A stretch of DNA of 64,000 bases from assembly GCF_900069005.2 (NCBI RefSeq), contig NZ_LN831279.1:1086581-1150580 (forward strand). Reading direction: 5' to 3'. The first letter of the stretch is position 1. Each line of letters starts with the position of its first letter. The notes beneath the pieces are model-generated. The model did not search any database, was not told the DNA's origin, and saw only the letters and a program-made list of their open reading frames with translations. Both the position numbers and the translations under genes were made by a program. Of this stretch, positions 54,384-63,668 are shown one piece after another. The DNA is from Paenibacillus sp. GM2. Lineage in GTDB: Bacteria > Bacillota > Bacilli > Paenibacillales > Paenibacillaceae.

Positions 54384-55625
54384 ATGATGGGTAACAAGAA
54401 GGGGGATCTGGCGGCGTTAGCATCCATTCCGCTGATCATGACTTTGGGCAACTCCATGCTGATCCCGATATTGCCACAGATTTCGCGAGAACTGCACATT
54501 TCTTCACTTCAGGTGAGTATGTTGATCACGGTCTATGCGGTTGTTGCCATCTTATTGATTCCGATTGCAGGTTACTTGTCGGATAAGGTCGGGCGTAAGG
54601 CCGTAATTATTCCAAGCCTCATCATAGCGGGGATTGGCGGGGGAATCTGCGGCGCAGCCCCCTGGTTTTCTAATGGAATGATGCTGTACTGGATTATTAT
54701 TGGCGGCAGATTTCTGCAGGGGATCGGGGCAGCGGGGGCATTTCCGACCGTACTGCCACTTGTTGGGGATATGTTTGATGATGACAAGGAGATCAGCAAG
54801 AGCCTTGGCATTATCGAGACCTCCAACACCTTTGGCAAGGTGCTTAGCCCGATTCTGGGGGCACTGCTCGGAGCATGGATATGGTATATGCCATTCCTGG
54901 CTATCCCTGTGTTATGCTTATGCTCCTTACTCCTTGTGATCTTCCTGGTCAAGGAGCCTGAGCACAAGAGTAAACCAAAGCCATTTAAGCAGTTCTGGAA
55001 GTCGGTGAAGGGCGTATTCGCTTCGCAGGGAAGATGGTTGTACGCCATATTCATCATTGGCGGGATTTCGATGTTTCTGCTCTTTGCCGTACTTTTTTAT
55101 TTGTCCGAGCAATTAGAGAAGAGGCATGGTCTGGACGGCGTCCTCAAGGGCTTTGTGCTGGCGATCCCGCTTGCATCCTTATGCCTCGCGTCTTACTTCA
55201 CAGGCAAGAAGATCGGCAAGAACAAAGTGCTGATGAAATGGTGCGGTGTAGTTGGACTGCTCCTGTCTACAGGGGCGTTATTCGGGATTGGTTTTTTCAA
55301 CAATATCTATTTTGTGCTCGCCTGTCTCATCGTTTGCGGCGCGGGAATCGGCATGGTCCTGCCTAGCTCGGATGCGCTTATTACCGAAGGGATCGAGAAG
55401 GAACTGCGTGGCACGATTACTTCCATTTACAGCAGTATGCGATTTATCGGGGTGTCGCTGGGGCCACCGGTGGTGTCCTTGCTCGTCAAGTCAGGTCATA
55501 TGACCTTGTTCTTCGTAATTGCCGGCATTTCTCTGGTGGCCATGATTCTGCTCTTAGTCATGGTCAAACCGGAATCGAAGGAGGGCAAGGGCGGTCTGTC
55601 TGAAGCCCTGCGCCCACAGCATTAG
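54384..55625 (+). CDS. MFS transporter, 12-TM drug efflux type
   Basis: The protein opens with GDLAALASIPLIMTLGNSML, has DKVGRKAVIIPSLI (motif A-like loop after helix 2), GRFLQGIGAAGAFPTVLP (motif C-like helix 5) and about 12 hydrophobic segments. These are marks of drug:proton antiporters in the EmrD/Bcr group. The substrate is unknown. The ATG at 54384 is 5 nt after GGAAAGGGTG; an ATG at 54348 lies upstream of that site. It sits 85 bp after helD and may form its own transcript. Confidence 0.9.
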   Translation: MMGNKKGDLAALASIPLIMTLGNSMLIPILPQISRELHISSLQVSMLITVYAVVAILLIPIAGYLSDKVGRKAVIIPSLIIAGIGGGICGAAPWFSNGMMLYWIIIGGRFLQGIGAAGAFPTVLPLVGDMFDDDKEISKSLGIIETSNTFGKVLSPILGALLGAWIWYMPFLAIPVLCLCSLLLVIFLVKEPEHKSKPKPFKQFWKSVKGVFASQGRWLYAIFIIGGISMFLLFAVLFYLSEQLEKRHGLDGVLKGFVLAIPLASLCLASYFTGKKIGKNKVLMKWCGVVGLLLSTGALFGIGFFNNIYFVLACLIVCGAGIGMVLPSSDALITEGIEKELRGTITSIYSSMRFIGVSLGPPVVSLLVKSGHMTLFFVIAGISLVAMILLLVMVKPESKEGKGGLSEALRPQH

Positions 55626-55748
55626 AATACGCTTTCAAAATAATGGTAATCTGCGCCGATGAAATGTGACATTTCTCCTAGTTATTTACCTCCAAAACTC
55701 ATACAATCAGCACAAAATATTACTATTTTGTGTCCTGGGAGGAAGAAT

Positions 55749-56426
55749 ATGAGAAGTAAGAAATGGGGATTGTGGGCATTAATCGGTGTAGCAGTGCTGC
55801 TAGTAGCTGTACTCGTGTTTATTCGCATCCATGAGAAGAACTCACAACAAGCCGAATTCCCGGATCTGGAGCAGGTGGAGGCGGGACAAGTCCCCGATGG
55901 CTTTGACGAAGCTAATCAGCCCTATGTGGGGAATCCAGAAGCAGCTGTGAAGATCGTGGAATTCGCGGATTACAAATGCCCGGCTTGCAAGCAATGGACA
56001 CAAGAGATCTTCCCTAAGCTTAAGAGCGAATACTTGGACACAGGCAATGCCGTATATTATTATGTCGATTTCCCATTCCTGGCTCCTGATTCGAACCTGG
56101 CTGCTCTCGCTGGAGAAACTTTATTCCAACAGGATCAGCAATATTTCTGGACCTATTACGATCTCATGATGGAGAATCAGGGGAGTAAGGGGACGGCCTG
56201 GGCCAACAAAAAGTTTATTATGAATTTGGTTAAGGAGAATATCCCTGGGGTTGATCTGAAGCGATTTGAACGGGATTTGGATGATCGGACATATATCGCC
56301 AACATTAAGCGCGACCTTCTCATTGGAGAGAAGCAGGGCGTCGATGGAACGCCATTTGTATTTATCAACGGACAAGCTGTCGATGATACCTCCTGGGAAG
56401 GAATACAGGCGGCGATTGGGCAATAA
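55749..56426 (+). CDS. DsbA-family thiol-disulfide oxidoreductase (BdbD-like)
   Basis: The 225-aa protein has an N-terminal membrane anchor (WGLWALIGVAVLLVAVLVFI) and an outer thioredoxin-fold domain with active-site CPAC at 77-80 in FADYKCPACKQW and the cis-Pro in GVDGTPFVFING. It probably forms disulfides in exported proteins, as BdbD does. No BdbC-like partner lies in the window. The ATG at 55749 has GGGAGGAAG upstream; the frame extends 90 bp further but that part is not family-like. It is expected to sit outside the membrane. Confidence 0.9.
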   Translation: MRSKKWGLWALIGVAVLLVAVLVFIRIHEKNSQQAEFPDLEQVEAGQVPDGFDEANQPYVGNPEAAVKIVEFADYKCPACKQWTQEIFPKLKSEYLDTGNAVYYYVDFPFLAPDSNLAALAGETLFQQDQQYFWTYYDLMMENQGSKGTAWANKKFIMNLVKENIPGVDLKRFERDLDDRTYIANIKRDLLIGEKQGVDGTPFVFINGQAVDDTSWEGIQAAIGQ

Positions 56427-56623
56427 CGACATACGGAGAATGAGAACGGTTGGCCTATGGCTTGCAGAACGCAAAGCAAAGGCTGCCCGTTCTTTGTTTT
56501 TACAGATGTTTTGTAAGTTGTAGTAAAAGGCCGTCTTTGATTAGAAAATCGGTATCGCGGACTTAGTGTTTTTCTTATCGTTTTTTTGTTATGATATAAG
56601 CTGATTCGCCAGACAGGACAAGG

Positions 56624-56821
56624 TTACATATGATATTTGCCGCTCGGTTCGTTCAACACCCATTCCAGCATCATAATCCTGTCGTTCAACTGGTTAATCG
56701 TTAGCGACAATGCACTGGCTCCAGGGTCATCCGGGTTCATTGCAGAGGATATGGATTCGAATGTTTTTTTCTGTTGGGACAGTTCAATGATCTTGGCTTT
56801 GACTTGGTCTGCGGTTCTCAT
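56624..56821 (-). CDS. Small helical protein of unknown function, 65 aa
   Basis: A 65-aa protein with a GAGGTG ribosome binding site, 7 nt before the ATG at 56821. It is helical and charged (ADQVKAKIIELSQQKKTFES, then SLTINQLNDRIMMLEWVLNE), suggesting a coiled coil or four-helix bundle. I do not recognise a family; small proteins of this look occur in Paenibacillus. It is divergent from rpiA across about 147 bp. An alternative GTG lies at 56830. Confidence 0.65.
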   Translation of the reverse strand: MRTADQVKAKIIELSQQKKTFESISSAMNPDDPGASALSLTINQLNDRIMMLEWVLNEPSGKYHM

Positions 56822-56968
56822 TACCGTCACCTCGTTTTCCGTATGAGTTTACTTCGAAGGTCAGATTTTGATTATAACATGGATAGGGATAAGGGAAGAA
56901 ACCGAGTTTGGGGATGTACGTGAAAATATTGATCCAGGGCTTTATACCATTTAGGAGGGATTTACGCA

Positions 56969-57643
56969 ATGAATGCGAAGCAAGCAGCAGGGTACCGTGC
57001 AGCAGAATGGGTGGAAGATGGAATGATCGTTGGACTGGGAACCGGATCAACGGCGTATTATGCGATAGAGAAGATCGGGCAGCGCGTAGCTCAAGGTTTG
57101 AAAATAAAGGCGATTGCCACTTCGAATGCTTCAGAGGAATTGGCGAAGAAATACAATATTCCGCTGATTCGCGCAGCGGAAGTTGAGCGCCTTGATCTGG
57201 CGATCGATGGGGCGGATGAGGTGGACAGCAACATGGCGCTGACTAAGGGCGGCGGCGGCGCTTTGCTGCGTGAGAAGCTGGTTGCTATCAACAGTGAGCG
57301 CTTCATCGTTATTGCTGATCACAGTAAAATAGTAACGCATCTTGGCAGCTTCAAGCTGCCGATTGAGATTGTCCCGTTCTGCTATGAGTGGACCTTCGGA
57401 CAGCTGAAGCGGATCTACAATGTGCCGATTGAAATGCGCACCCGTGACGGAGAGCTCTACGTCACGGATAATGGCAATTACATTGCCGATGCTTCGTTTG
57501 GCGTAATCTCCGATCCAGGTCAACTCAACCGCGAGTTGAAGGCCATGACCGGGGTTATCGAGCATGGTTTGTTCGTTGATATTGCCCATACGGTTGTGGT
57601 CGGATATGAGGATGGACGCACCGAGGTCATCGAGAAGAAGTAG
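56969..57643 (+). CDS. rpiA: Ribose-5-phosphate isomerase A
   Basis: RpiA interconverts ribose 5-phosphate and ribulose 5-phosphate in the pentose phosphate pathway. The 224-aa protein has the full motif set: GLGTGSTAYYAIEKIG, DLAIDGADEVDSN with two catalytic Asp, KGGGGALLREK with the catalytic Glu and Lys, and FVDIAHTVVVG near the end. Length is typical. AGGAGGG precedes the ATG. A GNAT gene follows 16 bp later with AGGGAGG, so the two genes probably form one operon. Confidence 0.97.
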   Translation: MNAKQAAGYRAAEWVEDGMIVGLGTGSTAYYAIEKIGQRVAQGLKIKAIATSNASEELAKKYNIPLIRAAEVERLDLAIDGADEVDSNMALTKGGGGALLREKLVAINSERFIVIADHSKIVTHLGSFKLPIEIVPFCYEWTFGQLKRIYNVPIEMRTRDGELYVTDNGNYIADASFGVISDPGQLNRELKAMTGVIEHGLFVDIAHTVVVGYEDGRTEVIEKK

Positions 57644-57659
57644 TGAGGGAGGACTAAGG

Positions 57660-58097
57660 ATGCTTATTAAATTGGCAGATAGCCAATGGGATCATGAAGT
57701 TCGCGAGCTGCTGGAAGATGCGTTCTACTATGAACCTTCCGAGGTGGACAAGGTGATGGATCGGTATCGAACCTCAGGCTCACAAGAGTTGTACGTGTTT
57801 GAAGACCAGGAGGAATTCATCGGGATCATCGGCTTTACGATGGATGAGCAGAATCAACTGGTCATTACAGAGCTGGTCATTCATCCTCAGGAACGCCTGA
57901 AGGGATATGGACGCGGAATTATTTTGGAGACGATTTTGCTGAAAAATCCTCGCCTCATTATCACCGTTACAGATGAGGATGGTGCCGATTTCTTCCGCAA
58001 TATCGGCTTCCGGATTACGGGCCTGCCTGCAAACGAAGAGGGTATGGAGCAATTCCGCTGTACCTATGAAGTGGAAATCGATGCCGGAGAGGAATAA
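57660..58097 (+). CDS. GNAT-like protein, second gene of the rpiA unit
   Basis: The 145-aa protein has a GNAT-like core: LYVFEDQEEFIGIIGFTM, ITELVIHPQERLKGYGRGII (the R/QxxGxG/A turn as RLKGYGRG) and NPRLIITVTDEDGADFFRNI, with IGFRITGLP at the end. The acceptor is unknown. It starts with an ATG after GGGAGGAC, 16 bp after rpiA, so it is probably co-transcribed with it. A strong terminator follows. The frame upstream overlaps rpiA and is not used. Confidence 0.8.
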   Translation: MLIKLADSQWDHEVRELLEDAFYYEPSEVDKVMDRYRTSGSQELYVFEDQEEFIGIIGFTMDEQNQLVITELVIHPQERLKGYGRGIILETILLKNPRLIITVTDEDGADFFRNIGFRITGLPANEEGMEQFRCTYEVEIDAGEE

Positions 58098-58116
58098 TTG
58101 AAATCATAGCGGGAAT

Positions 58117-58158
58117 AAGCATAGACGACAGCAGGATCTGTCGGCTGTGCTTTTTTTG
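58117..58158 (+). terminator. Intrinsic terminator after the rpiA operon
   Basis: AAGCATAGACGACAG pairs with CTGTCGGCTGTGCTT and is followed by TTTTTTT. Confidence 0.88.
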
Positions 58159-58232
58159 TATTCTGGTGGAGATATAGGCAGATAACGAAAATGAAGAAAT
58201 ATCGGAAGTTGATCTTCAAATAATTATGCGAT

Positions 58233-58303
58233 ATAGTTCTTATATCGAACAGTTTGATTATAGAACTATTAGATTTTATAATAGTTCTGATGTAGAACAG
58301 TTT
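58233..58303 (+). promoter_or_regulatory. MarR-type operator pair enclosing a sigma-A promoter
   Basis: Two near-identical 23-bp sites, at 58233 and 58281, each have AGTTCT, a 6-bp spacer and GAAC followed by AGTTT. Between them lies a promoter with -35 TTGATT (58254-58259) and -10 TATAAT (58277-58282), exactly 17 bp apart. A third half-site (TAGAACTATT) sits in the spacer. The arrangement would let the MarR protein block RNA polymerase at its own operon. Confidence 0.72.
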
Positions 58304-58336
58304 TGGATATTTAGTACGTTATTTTTGGAGGATGAA

Positions 58337-58795
58337 ATGAACGAATCGGACTATCAATTGCGGCAATTGGTTGAACGCTACATGGCAGCATACTTCGTAC
58401 TGTTCAAAAAGTTGAATGTACAAATCGGAGAGGTGATTCAGGATGACGCGACGCTTGATCAATATCAAATCATCGATTACATTGCAACGCATGAGAACGG
58501 AACGTCGACAGAGCTTGCCGAGGCTTTCTCGGTCGGCAAAAGCTCGATTACAGCCATCATTACCAGGCTGGTAGACAAGGGGATTGTCGAGCGGACGAGA
58601 GACGTCCAAGATCGGCGCGTCGTCTATTTATCCCTAACGGAGCACGGCAGAATGATATATTCCAAGATGCAAGGATCGATTATGGATATGTTATCGGCTT
58701 ATGTGGCTCATTTTTCGGCAGAGGAAATTGACGGCTTTATCCGACCTTTTGAGAAATTGGCTAAGCTGGTTGAGGAGGGGAAACCGACGATATGA
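58337..58795 (+). CDS. MarR family transcriptional regulator
   Basis: The 152-aa protein has the MarR winged helix: STELAEAFSVGKSSITAIIT as the recognition part and DRRVVYLSLTEHGRMIYSK as the wing, flanked by dimerisation helices. The ATG at 58337 follows GGAGG. The upstream in-frame stretch falls in the operator region and is not coding. Its stop overlaps the start of an MMPL-family exporter by 4 bp, so the two are one operon, with the MarR protein as likely local repressor responding to the exported or a toxic compound. Confidence 0.92.
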   Translation: MNESDYQLRQLVERYMAAYFVLFKKLNVQIGEVIQDDATLDQYQIIDYIATHENGTSTELAEAFSVGKSSITAIITRLVDKGIVERTRDVQDRRVVYLSLTEHGRMIYSKMQGSIMDMLSAYVAHFSAEEIDGFIRPFEKLAKLVEEGKPTI

Positions 58796-61700
58796 AGTAC
58801 ATCTTAAAGGCGAAATGGGGGTTCCTGTTATTATGGATAGCTGTAGCAGTACTGCTCGTGATTACAGCGCCATCTATGACAGAACTTGTGCGGGAAAAAG
58901 GTGAAATAACCGTACCCAAGGGGTACTCTTCGGAAGTAGCCGCCCGCATATTAAATACGGCAGCTGAACAGGAGGGGGAAGGGGAATCAAGCAGTGTAGC
59001 CCTTGTCTTCCATCAGGATAGCGGGATTGCTGCTGATGATAAGAAAGAGATTGAGCAAGCCTTATCCAGACTGCGTTCATCCATGGATCAGCTCGGAATT
59101 AGTTCGATGATTGATCCGTTTGATACGCCAGAGGCCCAGGATAAAATGATTTCCGCTGACGGTAAGACGATTCTTGCTTCATTAAGCCTGCAAATGGATC
59201 AGCGTCCATTGGAGGAAATAGAACAGGATATTCGTAATGAGCTCTCGTCGCTTAAGGTGGATCATTACATGACCGGCGCTCAGCAAATTAATCAAGATGT
59301 AATTTTGAGCTCGGAGCAAGGTTTGAAGAAATCAGAGTATTTTACGGTGATCTTTATTCTGGTGATTCTCTTCATCGTCTTCCGTTCAGCCGTGGCTCCA
59401 TTTATACCGCTGCTTACTGTCGGAATTAGTTATTTGATCTCCCAATCGATCGTAGCATTTCTTGTCGCTCATTATAACTTCCCTGTCTCTACATACACAC
59501 AGATCTTTATGGTTGCGGTCATGTTCGGCATCGGTACAGACTATTGTATTCTTCTGATCAGCCGCTTTAAGGAAGAGCTTCAGTTAACAGATAAAATCCC
59601 GGAGGCGATTATCCAGACCTATCGTAAAGCAGGAAAAACCGTGTTCTTCTCGGGGCTTGCGGTATTGGTTGGGTTCACAACAATCGGCCTCTCCCAATTT
59701 GTACTCTATCGTTCGGCCGTAGCAGTTGCCGTTGGCATCGCTGTTATGCTGCTTGCACTTGTTACGATTGTACCGTTCTTTATGGCCGTGCTTGGCAAAT
59801 GGCTATTCTGGCCGATGAAGGGAGCTATTGAGCATAAGGATAACAGATTCTGGGGAGCAATCGGCACTTTCTCTGTAAAGAAACCCTGGGCCTCTGCCTT
59901 GCTCGTGGCAGTCATCACAGTTCCCCTGGTCATCTCCTACAGCAACAACGTTTCTTTCAACAGTATGGAGGAGATTGGAGAGCAGTACGAATCCGTGAAG
60001 GCGTACAATTTAATTGCAGATAGCTTCGAACCCGGAGAATCCTTGCCAACGACGATCGTCATCAAGAGTGATCAGACGATGGATCATTCGGAGGATATTG
60101 TACTGGCTGAGAAAATCAGTCGCGCTGTGATGGAGGTGGACGGAGTTGCCAGTGTACGCAGCCTCAGCCGCCCAACGGGGGAGATCCAGAAGGATTTTGA
60201 AATCGCAAATCAAGTAAAGACCGTTGGCGCAGGTCTTGGAGAGGGCAATGAAGGCCTGTCTCAAATCAAAAACGGGCTGGCGGAAGCAAGCCAGGCGCTG
60301 AATGAAAATGAACCTAAGCTGGCGGAAGCGGCGGAAAGCACGGGCAAGCTTGTTGAGGGGACCGGGGAATTGAAGGAAGGAATCTCCGCTCTGTCGAACG
60401 GTCTGTCGCAGATCCAGAAGGGGATCACGGATAGCTCCAAGGGAGCTGGCAGCTTGAAGCAGGGCTTGAAGCAGCTTAAACAGAGCGCAGAAGAGCTGGC
60501 GGGGGCGAACGATAAGCTGCTGCAATCCTATCAATCAATCGCTGGAGGAATTGCTTCGCTGGGCGATGGATATCAGCAAATTCAGCAGCAATTGAGCGGG
60601 ATTGCAAAGGGCTTCTCACAACTGGATGCCTCCTTCGCCAGTCTGGAGCAGAAATATCCTGAGCTGGTTGGAGATCAGGACTATTTGACCATACGCGGAA
60701 CGGTTACAGCCTCCGGTCAAGGTCTGGAACAGATCGCCGGTGGTCTTGGAACGGCTACAGGTCAGCTTGAACAGGTGAAGGCAGGATTGGAACAAGCGAA
60801 TTCAGGTTATGCCGAAGCCGCCAAAGGAAGTCATCAGCTGGCAGGCGGACTGGAGCAATTTATCTCCGGACTGTCGCAGCTGGAGCAGGGTCTTGATCAA
60901 GCGGGTAATGGTCAGGGGCAAATTGTGAAGAAGCTGCCTGAGATTGTAAATGGTCTGACCCAAATCCAGCAAGGTCAGGAGCAGATCCAAACCGGCTTCT
61001 CGCAATTTTCCGGACAAATCAGTCAGCTTACAGACGGGCTGGATCAGAGTGTCGAGGGATTGGGCCAAGTGTCCGGCGGGCTTGCTACTGCCAAGCAATA
61101 TTTGAACGAGGTTGGCGGCAGTGATAACGGCCTGGGCGGTTATTATGTGCCGCAGGAGGCGATGAATAATCAGGCGATTGATCAGCTCTTGGATACTTAT
61201 CTATCGGCAGACCGCAAGGTGATGACATTGGACGTCGTCTTCTCCAGCAACCCTTATGGGCGCGAGGCGATCGATCAGATCGGCCAGGTGCAGGCTGCAG
61301 TAGACAAGGTTGTTGCAGGTACAAAGCTTGCGAATGCGGAAATTGCGATCGGCGGCGTATCCAGTACATTTAATGACCTGAAGACGATCTCTGACGCAGA
61401 CTACACGCGGACGGTTATTTTCATGCTTGCGGGCATCTTCATCGTATTGCTTCTGTTGCTTCGCTCTGTTGTGATGCCGATCTATATTATCGCTTCATTA
61501 GTATTAACCTTCTTCGCATCGGTGGGCTTAACCGAGCTCATCTTCGTTCATATTCTCGGGTACTCCGGCGTGAGCTGGGCGACGCCATTCTTTGGCTTTG
61601 TTATTCTGGTCGCTCTCGGCGTAGACTACAGCATCTTCCTGATGGACCGCTTCAATGAGCATGGCGAACTGGATGTCCGAGAGGCGATCGTGCATTCGAT

Positions 61701-61947
61701 GCGGAAGATGGGGACTGTGATTCTGTCGGCAGCCGTTATTCTGGGCGGTACAATGGCGTCGATGTATCCGTCAGGGGTACTGTCGATGCTGCAGATTTCA
61801 ACGCTCGTGCTGACAGGACTGTTCCTGTATGCGGTTGTTGTACTGCCATTCCTGATCCCGGTGTTCGTAAGAATATTCGGCCAGGCGAATTGGTGGCCTT
61901 TTATGCGGAGACGCGAGAATTCCAGCGATCATGGGATTGATGCTTAG
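58792..61947 (+). CDS. MMPL/RND family transporter with long repeat-rich outer domain
   Basis: The 1051-aa protein has two MMPL membrane halves (AVMFGIGTDYCILLISRFKE and VALGVDYSIFLMDRF are the paired GxDYxxxL hallmarks) and an N-terminal helix. Between them, at about residues 476-773, lies a long helical outer domain with repeated LxxGLxQIxxG units, like the YhgE/MmpL repeats. It probably exports lipids or hydrophobic drugs, as B. subtilis YdgH does. It overlaps the MarR gene by 4 bp. No membrane-fusion partner is visible. Confidence 0.92.
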   Translation: MKYILKAKWGFLLLWIAVAVLLVITAPSMTELVREKGEITVPKGYSSEVAARILNTAAEQEGEGESSSVALVFHQDSGIAADDKKEIEQALSRLRSSMDQLGISSMIDPFDTPEAQDKMISADGKTILASLSLQMDQRPLEEIEQDIRNELSSLKVDHYMTGAQQINQDVILSSEQGLKKSEYFTVIFILVILFIVFRSAVAPFIPLLTVGISYLISQSIVAFLVAHYNFPVSTYTQIFMVAVMFGIGTDYCILLISRFKEELQLTDKIPEAIIQTYRKAGKTVFFSGLAVLVGFTTIGLSQFVLYRSAVAVAVGIAVMLLALVTIVPFFMAVLGKWLFWPMKGAIEHKDNRFWGAIGTFSVKKPWASALLVAVITVPLVISYSNNVSFNSMEEIGEQYESVKAYNLIADSFEPGESLPTTIVIKSDQTMDHSEDIVLAEKISRAVMEVDGVASVRSLSRPTGEIQKDFEIANQVKTVGAGLGEGNEGLSQIKNGLAEASQALNENEPKLAEAAESTGKLVEGTGELKEGISALSNGLSQIQKGITDSSKGAGSLKQGLKQLKQSAEELAGANDKLLQSYQSIAGGIASLGDGYQQIQQQLSGIAKGFSQLDASFASLEQKYPELVGDQDYLTIRGTVTASGQGLEQIAGGLGTATGQLEQVKAGLEQANSGYAEAAKGSHQLAGGLEQFISGLSQLEQGLDQAGNGQGQIVKKLPEIVNGLTQIQQGQEQIQTGFSQFSGQISQLTDGLDQSVEGLGQVSGGLATAKQYLNEVGGSDNGLGGYYVPQEAMNNQAIDQLLDTYLSADRKVMTLDVVFSSNPYGREAIDQIGQVQAAVDKVVAGTKLANAEIAIGGVSSTFNDLKTISDADYTRTVIFMLAGIFIVLLLLLRSVVMPIYIIASLVLTFFASVGLTELIFVHILGYSGVSWATPFFGFVILVALGVDYSIFLMDRFNEHGELDVREAIVHSMRKMGTVILSAAVILGGTMASMYPSGVLSMLQISTLVLTGLFLYAVVVLPFLIPVFVRIFGQANWWPFMRRRENSSDHGIDA

Positions 61948-61967
61948 CTACTCAATTTGCGCAGTTT

Positions 61968-62151
61968 CTAACGAAACTCCGGATCGCTATTTCCCGCAAA
62001 ACAGCAGTAATTTAAAACTAACGAAACAACATATCGTTATAAGGGTGAAATGCAGGCATTTAGCCTCTGCTTCACATCAATAGCGATACCCCGTTCGTTA
62101 CAGTTTTTAGCAGTCTTTTTAGATGCGAATAGTGATATCCAGTATCGTTAG
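61968..62151. repeat. Four-part intergenic repeat with direct and inverted copies
   Basis: CTAACGAAAC followed by ATCGCTAT occurs at 61968-61990, and CTAACGAAAC followed by ATCGTTAT at 62018-62040. The opposite orientation follows: ATAGCGAT then GTTCGTTACAG at 62080-62103, and ATAGTGAT then ATCGTTAG at 62129-62151. The block fills the gap between convergent genes and has no open frame. It could fold into a large cruciform or RNA hairpin pair. Confidence 0.7.
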
Positions 62152-62165
62152 AGGGTTGTATTTTA

Positions 62166-62217
62166 TAAAAAAAGGACGGCCAATCCCGTGTTTTAGCGGG
62201 AAGAGGTCGTCCTTTTG
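62166..62217. terminator. Bidirectional terminator before the TPR gene end
   Basis: AAAAGGACGGCC and GGTCGTCCTTTT form the outer stem and CCCG/CGGG the inner stem, with A and T runs on the flanks. Confidence 0.88.
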
Positions 62218-62233
62218 CTTAGGCTAAATGAAT

Positions 62234-62914
62234 TTAAAGGAAGTTCCGTTTTATTGCGCTTCGCAAGGCCCATCCACGTTCATGCCGCTTCTTATATTTC
62301 GGGAGCGAACGGTAAATGGAGATGGATTCCCCGAGTGCTTGTCTGGCTTCATCCTTGCGGCCCAGCGATTGGTACAGGGAACCGAGCAAATAATAAGCCT
62401 CACTGGAGGAAGATTGAATTTCACCAAATTTTGAGGCATAGTCCAGCGCTTTTTGCGGGTCCTTATCCTTGAAGGCGGTAGCCAGTTGTAGATAAGGCTG
62501 CCCGTACTTAACGCGTTCATTCAGACGAAGTGCTTGCAGCATCTGCTGTTCTCCGTCCTGGAGCTGCTGTAATCCGATGGATGCGGCGCCTAGATCACTC
62601 CAGTACTCGGCGGAATCCCCGGAAGCTTCCCTGGCCTCTTCAAGCAGTTTATGAGCCTCGGCATATTTCTTCGATTCAATCAGAAGTCTGGCTAGCTCGC
62701 GTTTGGAAGAGACATCAAACGGACTGGAGGCGAGTTGTGTCCGCAGCTTCCTAATTTTGCTGGAGCGCCGAAAAGGCTTGGCAATGCTGGGCATAACGCC
62801 GACATAACGCCGATCCAGAAAGTAAACAACAGCGAGAATAATAATGATGGCAATTAGAGGGTTTCCGGTAACCCAAGATAATAATAGGAACAGCAATATG
62901 GACAATTTACTCAT
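62234..62914 (-). CDS. Tetratricopeptide repeat membrane protein
   Basis: The 226-aa protein has one or two N-terminal hydrophobic helices (LSILLFLLLSWVTGNPLIAI and AIIIILAVVYFL) and then a TPR solenoid with repeats near SSKRELARLLIESKKYAEAH, SAEYWSDLGAASIGLQQLQD and SSSEAYYLLGSLYQSLGRKD. TPRs usually bind partner proteins; here the anchor suggests a membrane-associated scaffold. I chose the ATG at 62914; the ATG at 62950 gives extra residues unlike a signal. It is divergent from an HD-hydrolase gene. The partner is unknown. Confidence 0.85.
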   Translation of the reverse strand: MSKLSILLFLLLSWVTGNPLIAIIIILAVVYFLDRRYVGVMPSIAKPFRRSSKIRKLRTQLASSPFDVSSKRELARLLIESKKYAEAHKLLEEAREASGDSAEYWSDLGAASIGLQQLQDGEQQMLQALRLNERVKYGQPYLQLATAFKDKDPQKALDYASKFGEIQSSSSEAYYLLGSLYQSLGRKDEARQALGESISIYRSLPKYKKRHERGWALRSAIKRNFL

Positions 62915-63013
62915 TTTGTAGGCCCACCATCCGTTAATAATGATTACCAATTATATCATATTCATGATATTAATGTAGATAGGCAGAAATATAGAACGAA
63001 GAGGGGAGAACCT

Positions 63014-63607
63014 ATGAATCAAAGTGAAAGACTTCTGAAGCAAATTGAATTTATTAAAGAAATCGATAAGCTGAAGCATATACTGCGGCGGACGGTGCTG
63101 ATGGATGGATCGCGACAAGAGAATGATGCGGAGCATACCTGGCATTTGGCTATGATGGCGATGGTGCTGCTGGAGCATACGCCAGAGCCGCCGAATTTGG
63201 CAAAGGTACTGAACATGCTGCTTATTCACGATATTGTAGAAATTGATGCAGGCGACACATTTGCTTATGATGCGGCAGGGCATGAGGATAAACAGGAGCG
63301 GGAGATGAAAGCAGCTGAGCGGATATTCGGTTTACTGCCGGAGGATCAGAAGCAGGAGCTTATAGCTTTATGGCTTGAGTTTGAGCAGCGTCAAAGCCAG
63401 GAGGCAAAGTATGCCGTGGCAATTGATCGTATTCAACCGTTGTTGCATAATTATTATACAGGCGGTTTATCCTGGAGGAAGCATGGCGTTAGGAGCTCAC
63501 AGGTGTTGGAGCGTATTTCCGATGTGGCAGATATTGCGCCTTCTCTATATGAGCTGGTAACCGGGCTGATCCGGGATGCGGTTCAGAAAGGTTATTTACA
63601 GGAATAG
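63014..63607 (+). CDS. HD-domain hydrolase (HDDC2/YfbR-like)
   Basis: The 197-aa protein has the metal-binding His and His-Asp pattern EHTWHLAMMAMVLLEH and LLIHDIVEIDAGDTFAYD, and the later Asp in VAIDRIQPLLHNY. This fits the HDDC2/YfbR group of 5'-deoxynucleotidases and related phosphohydrolases acting on nucleoside monophosphates. GAGGGGAG precedes the ATG. It lies 61 bp before gpmA, so the two may be co-transcribed. The exact substrate is not certain. Confidence 0.88.
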   Translation: MNQSERLLKQIEFIKEIDKLKHILRRTVLMDGSRQENDAEHTWHLAMMAMVLLEHTPEPPNLAKVLNMLLIHDIVEIDAGDTFAYDAAGHEDKQEREMKAAERIFGLLPEDQKQELIALWLEFEQRQSQEAKYAVAIDRIQPLLHNYYTGGLSWRKHGVRSSQVLERISDVADIAPSLYELVTGLIRDAVQKGYLQE

Positions 63608-63668
63608 ATGGTAGAACCGGACGGATCGGCGGTATCGCTGTAAGATAAGATTGGAAGGAGTGTTAACG

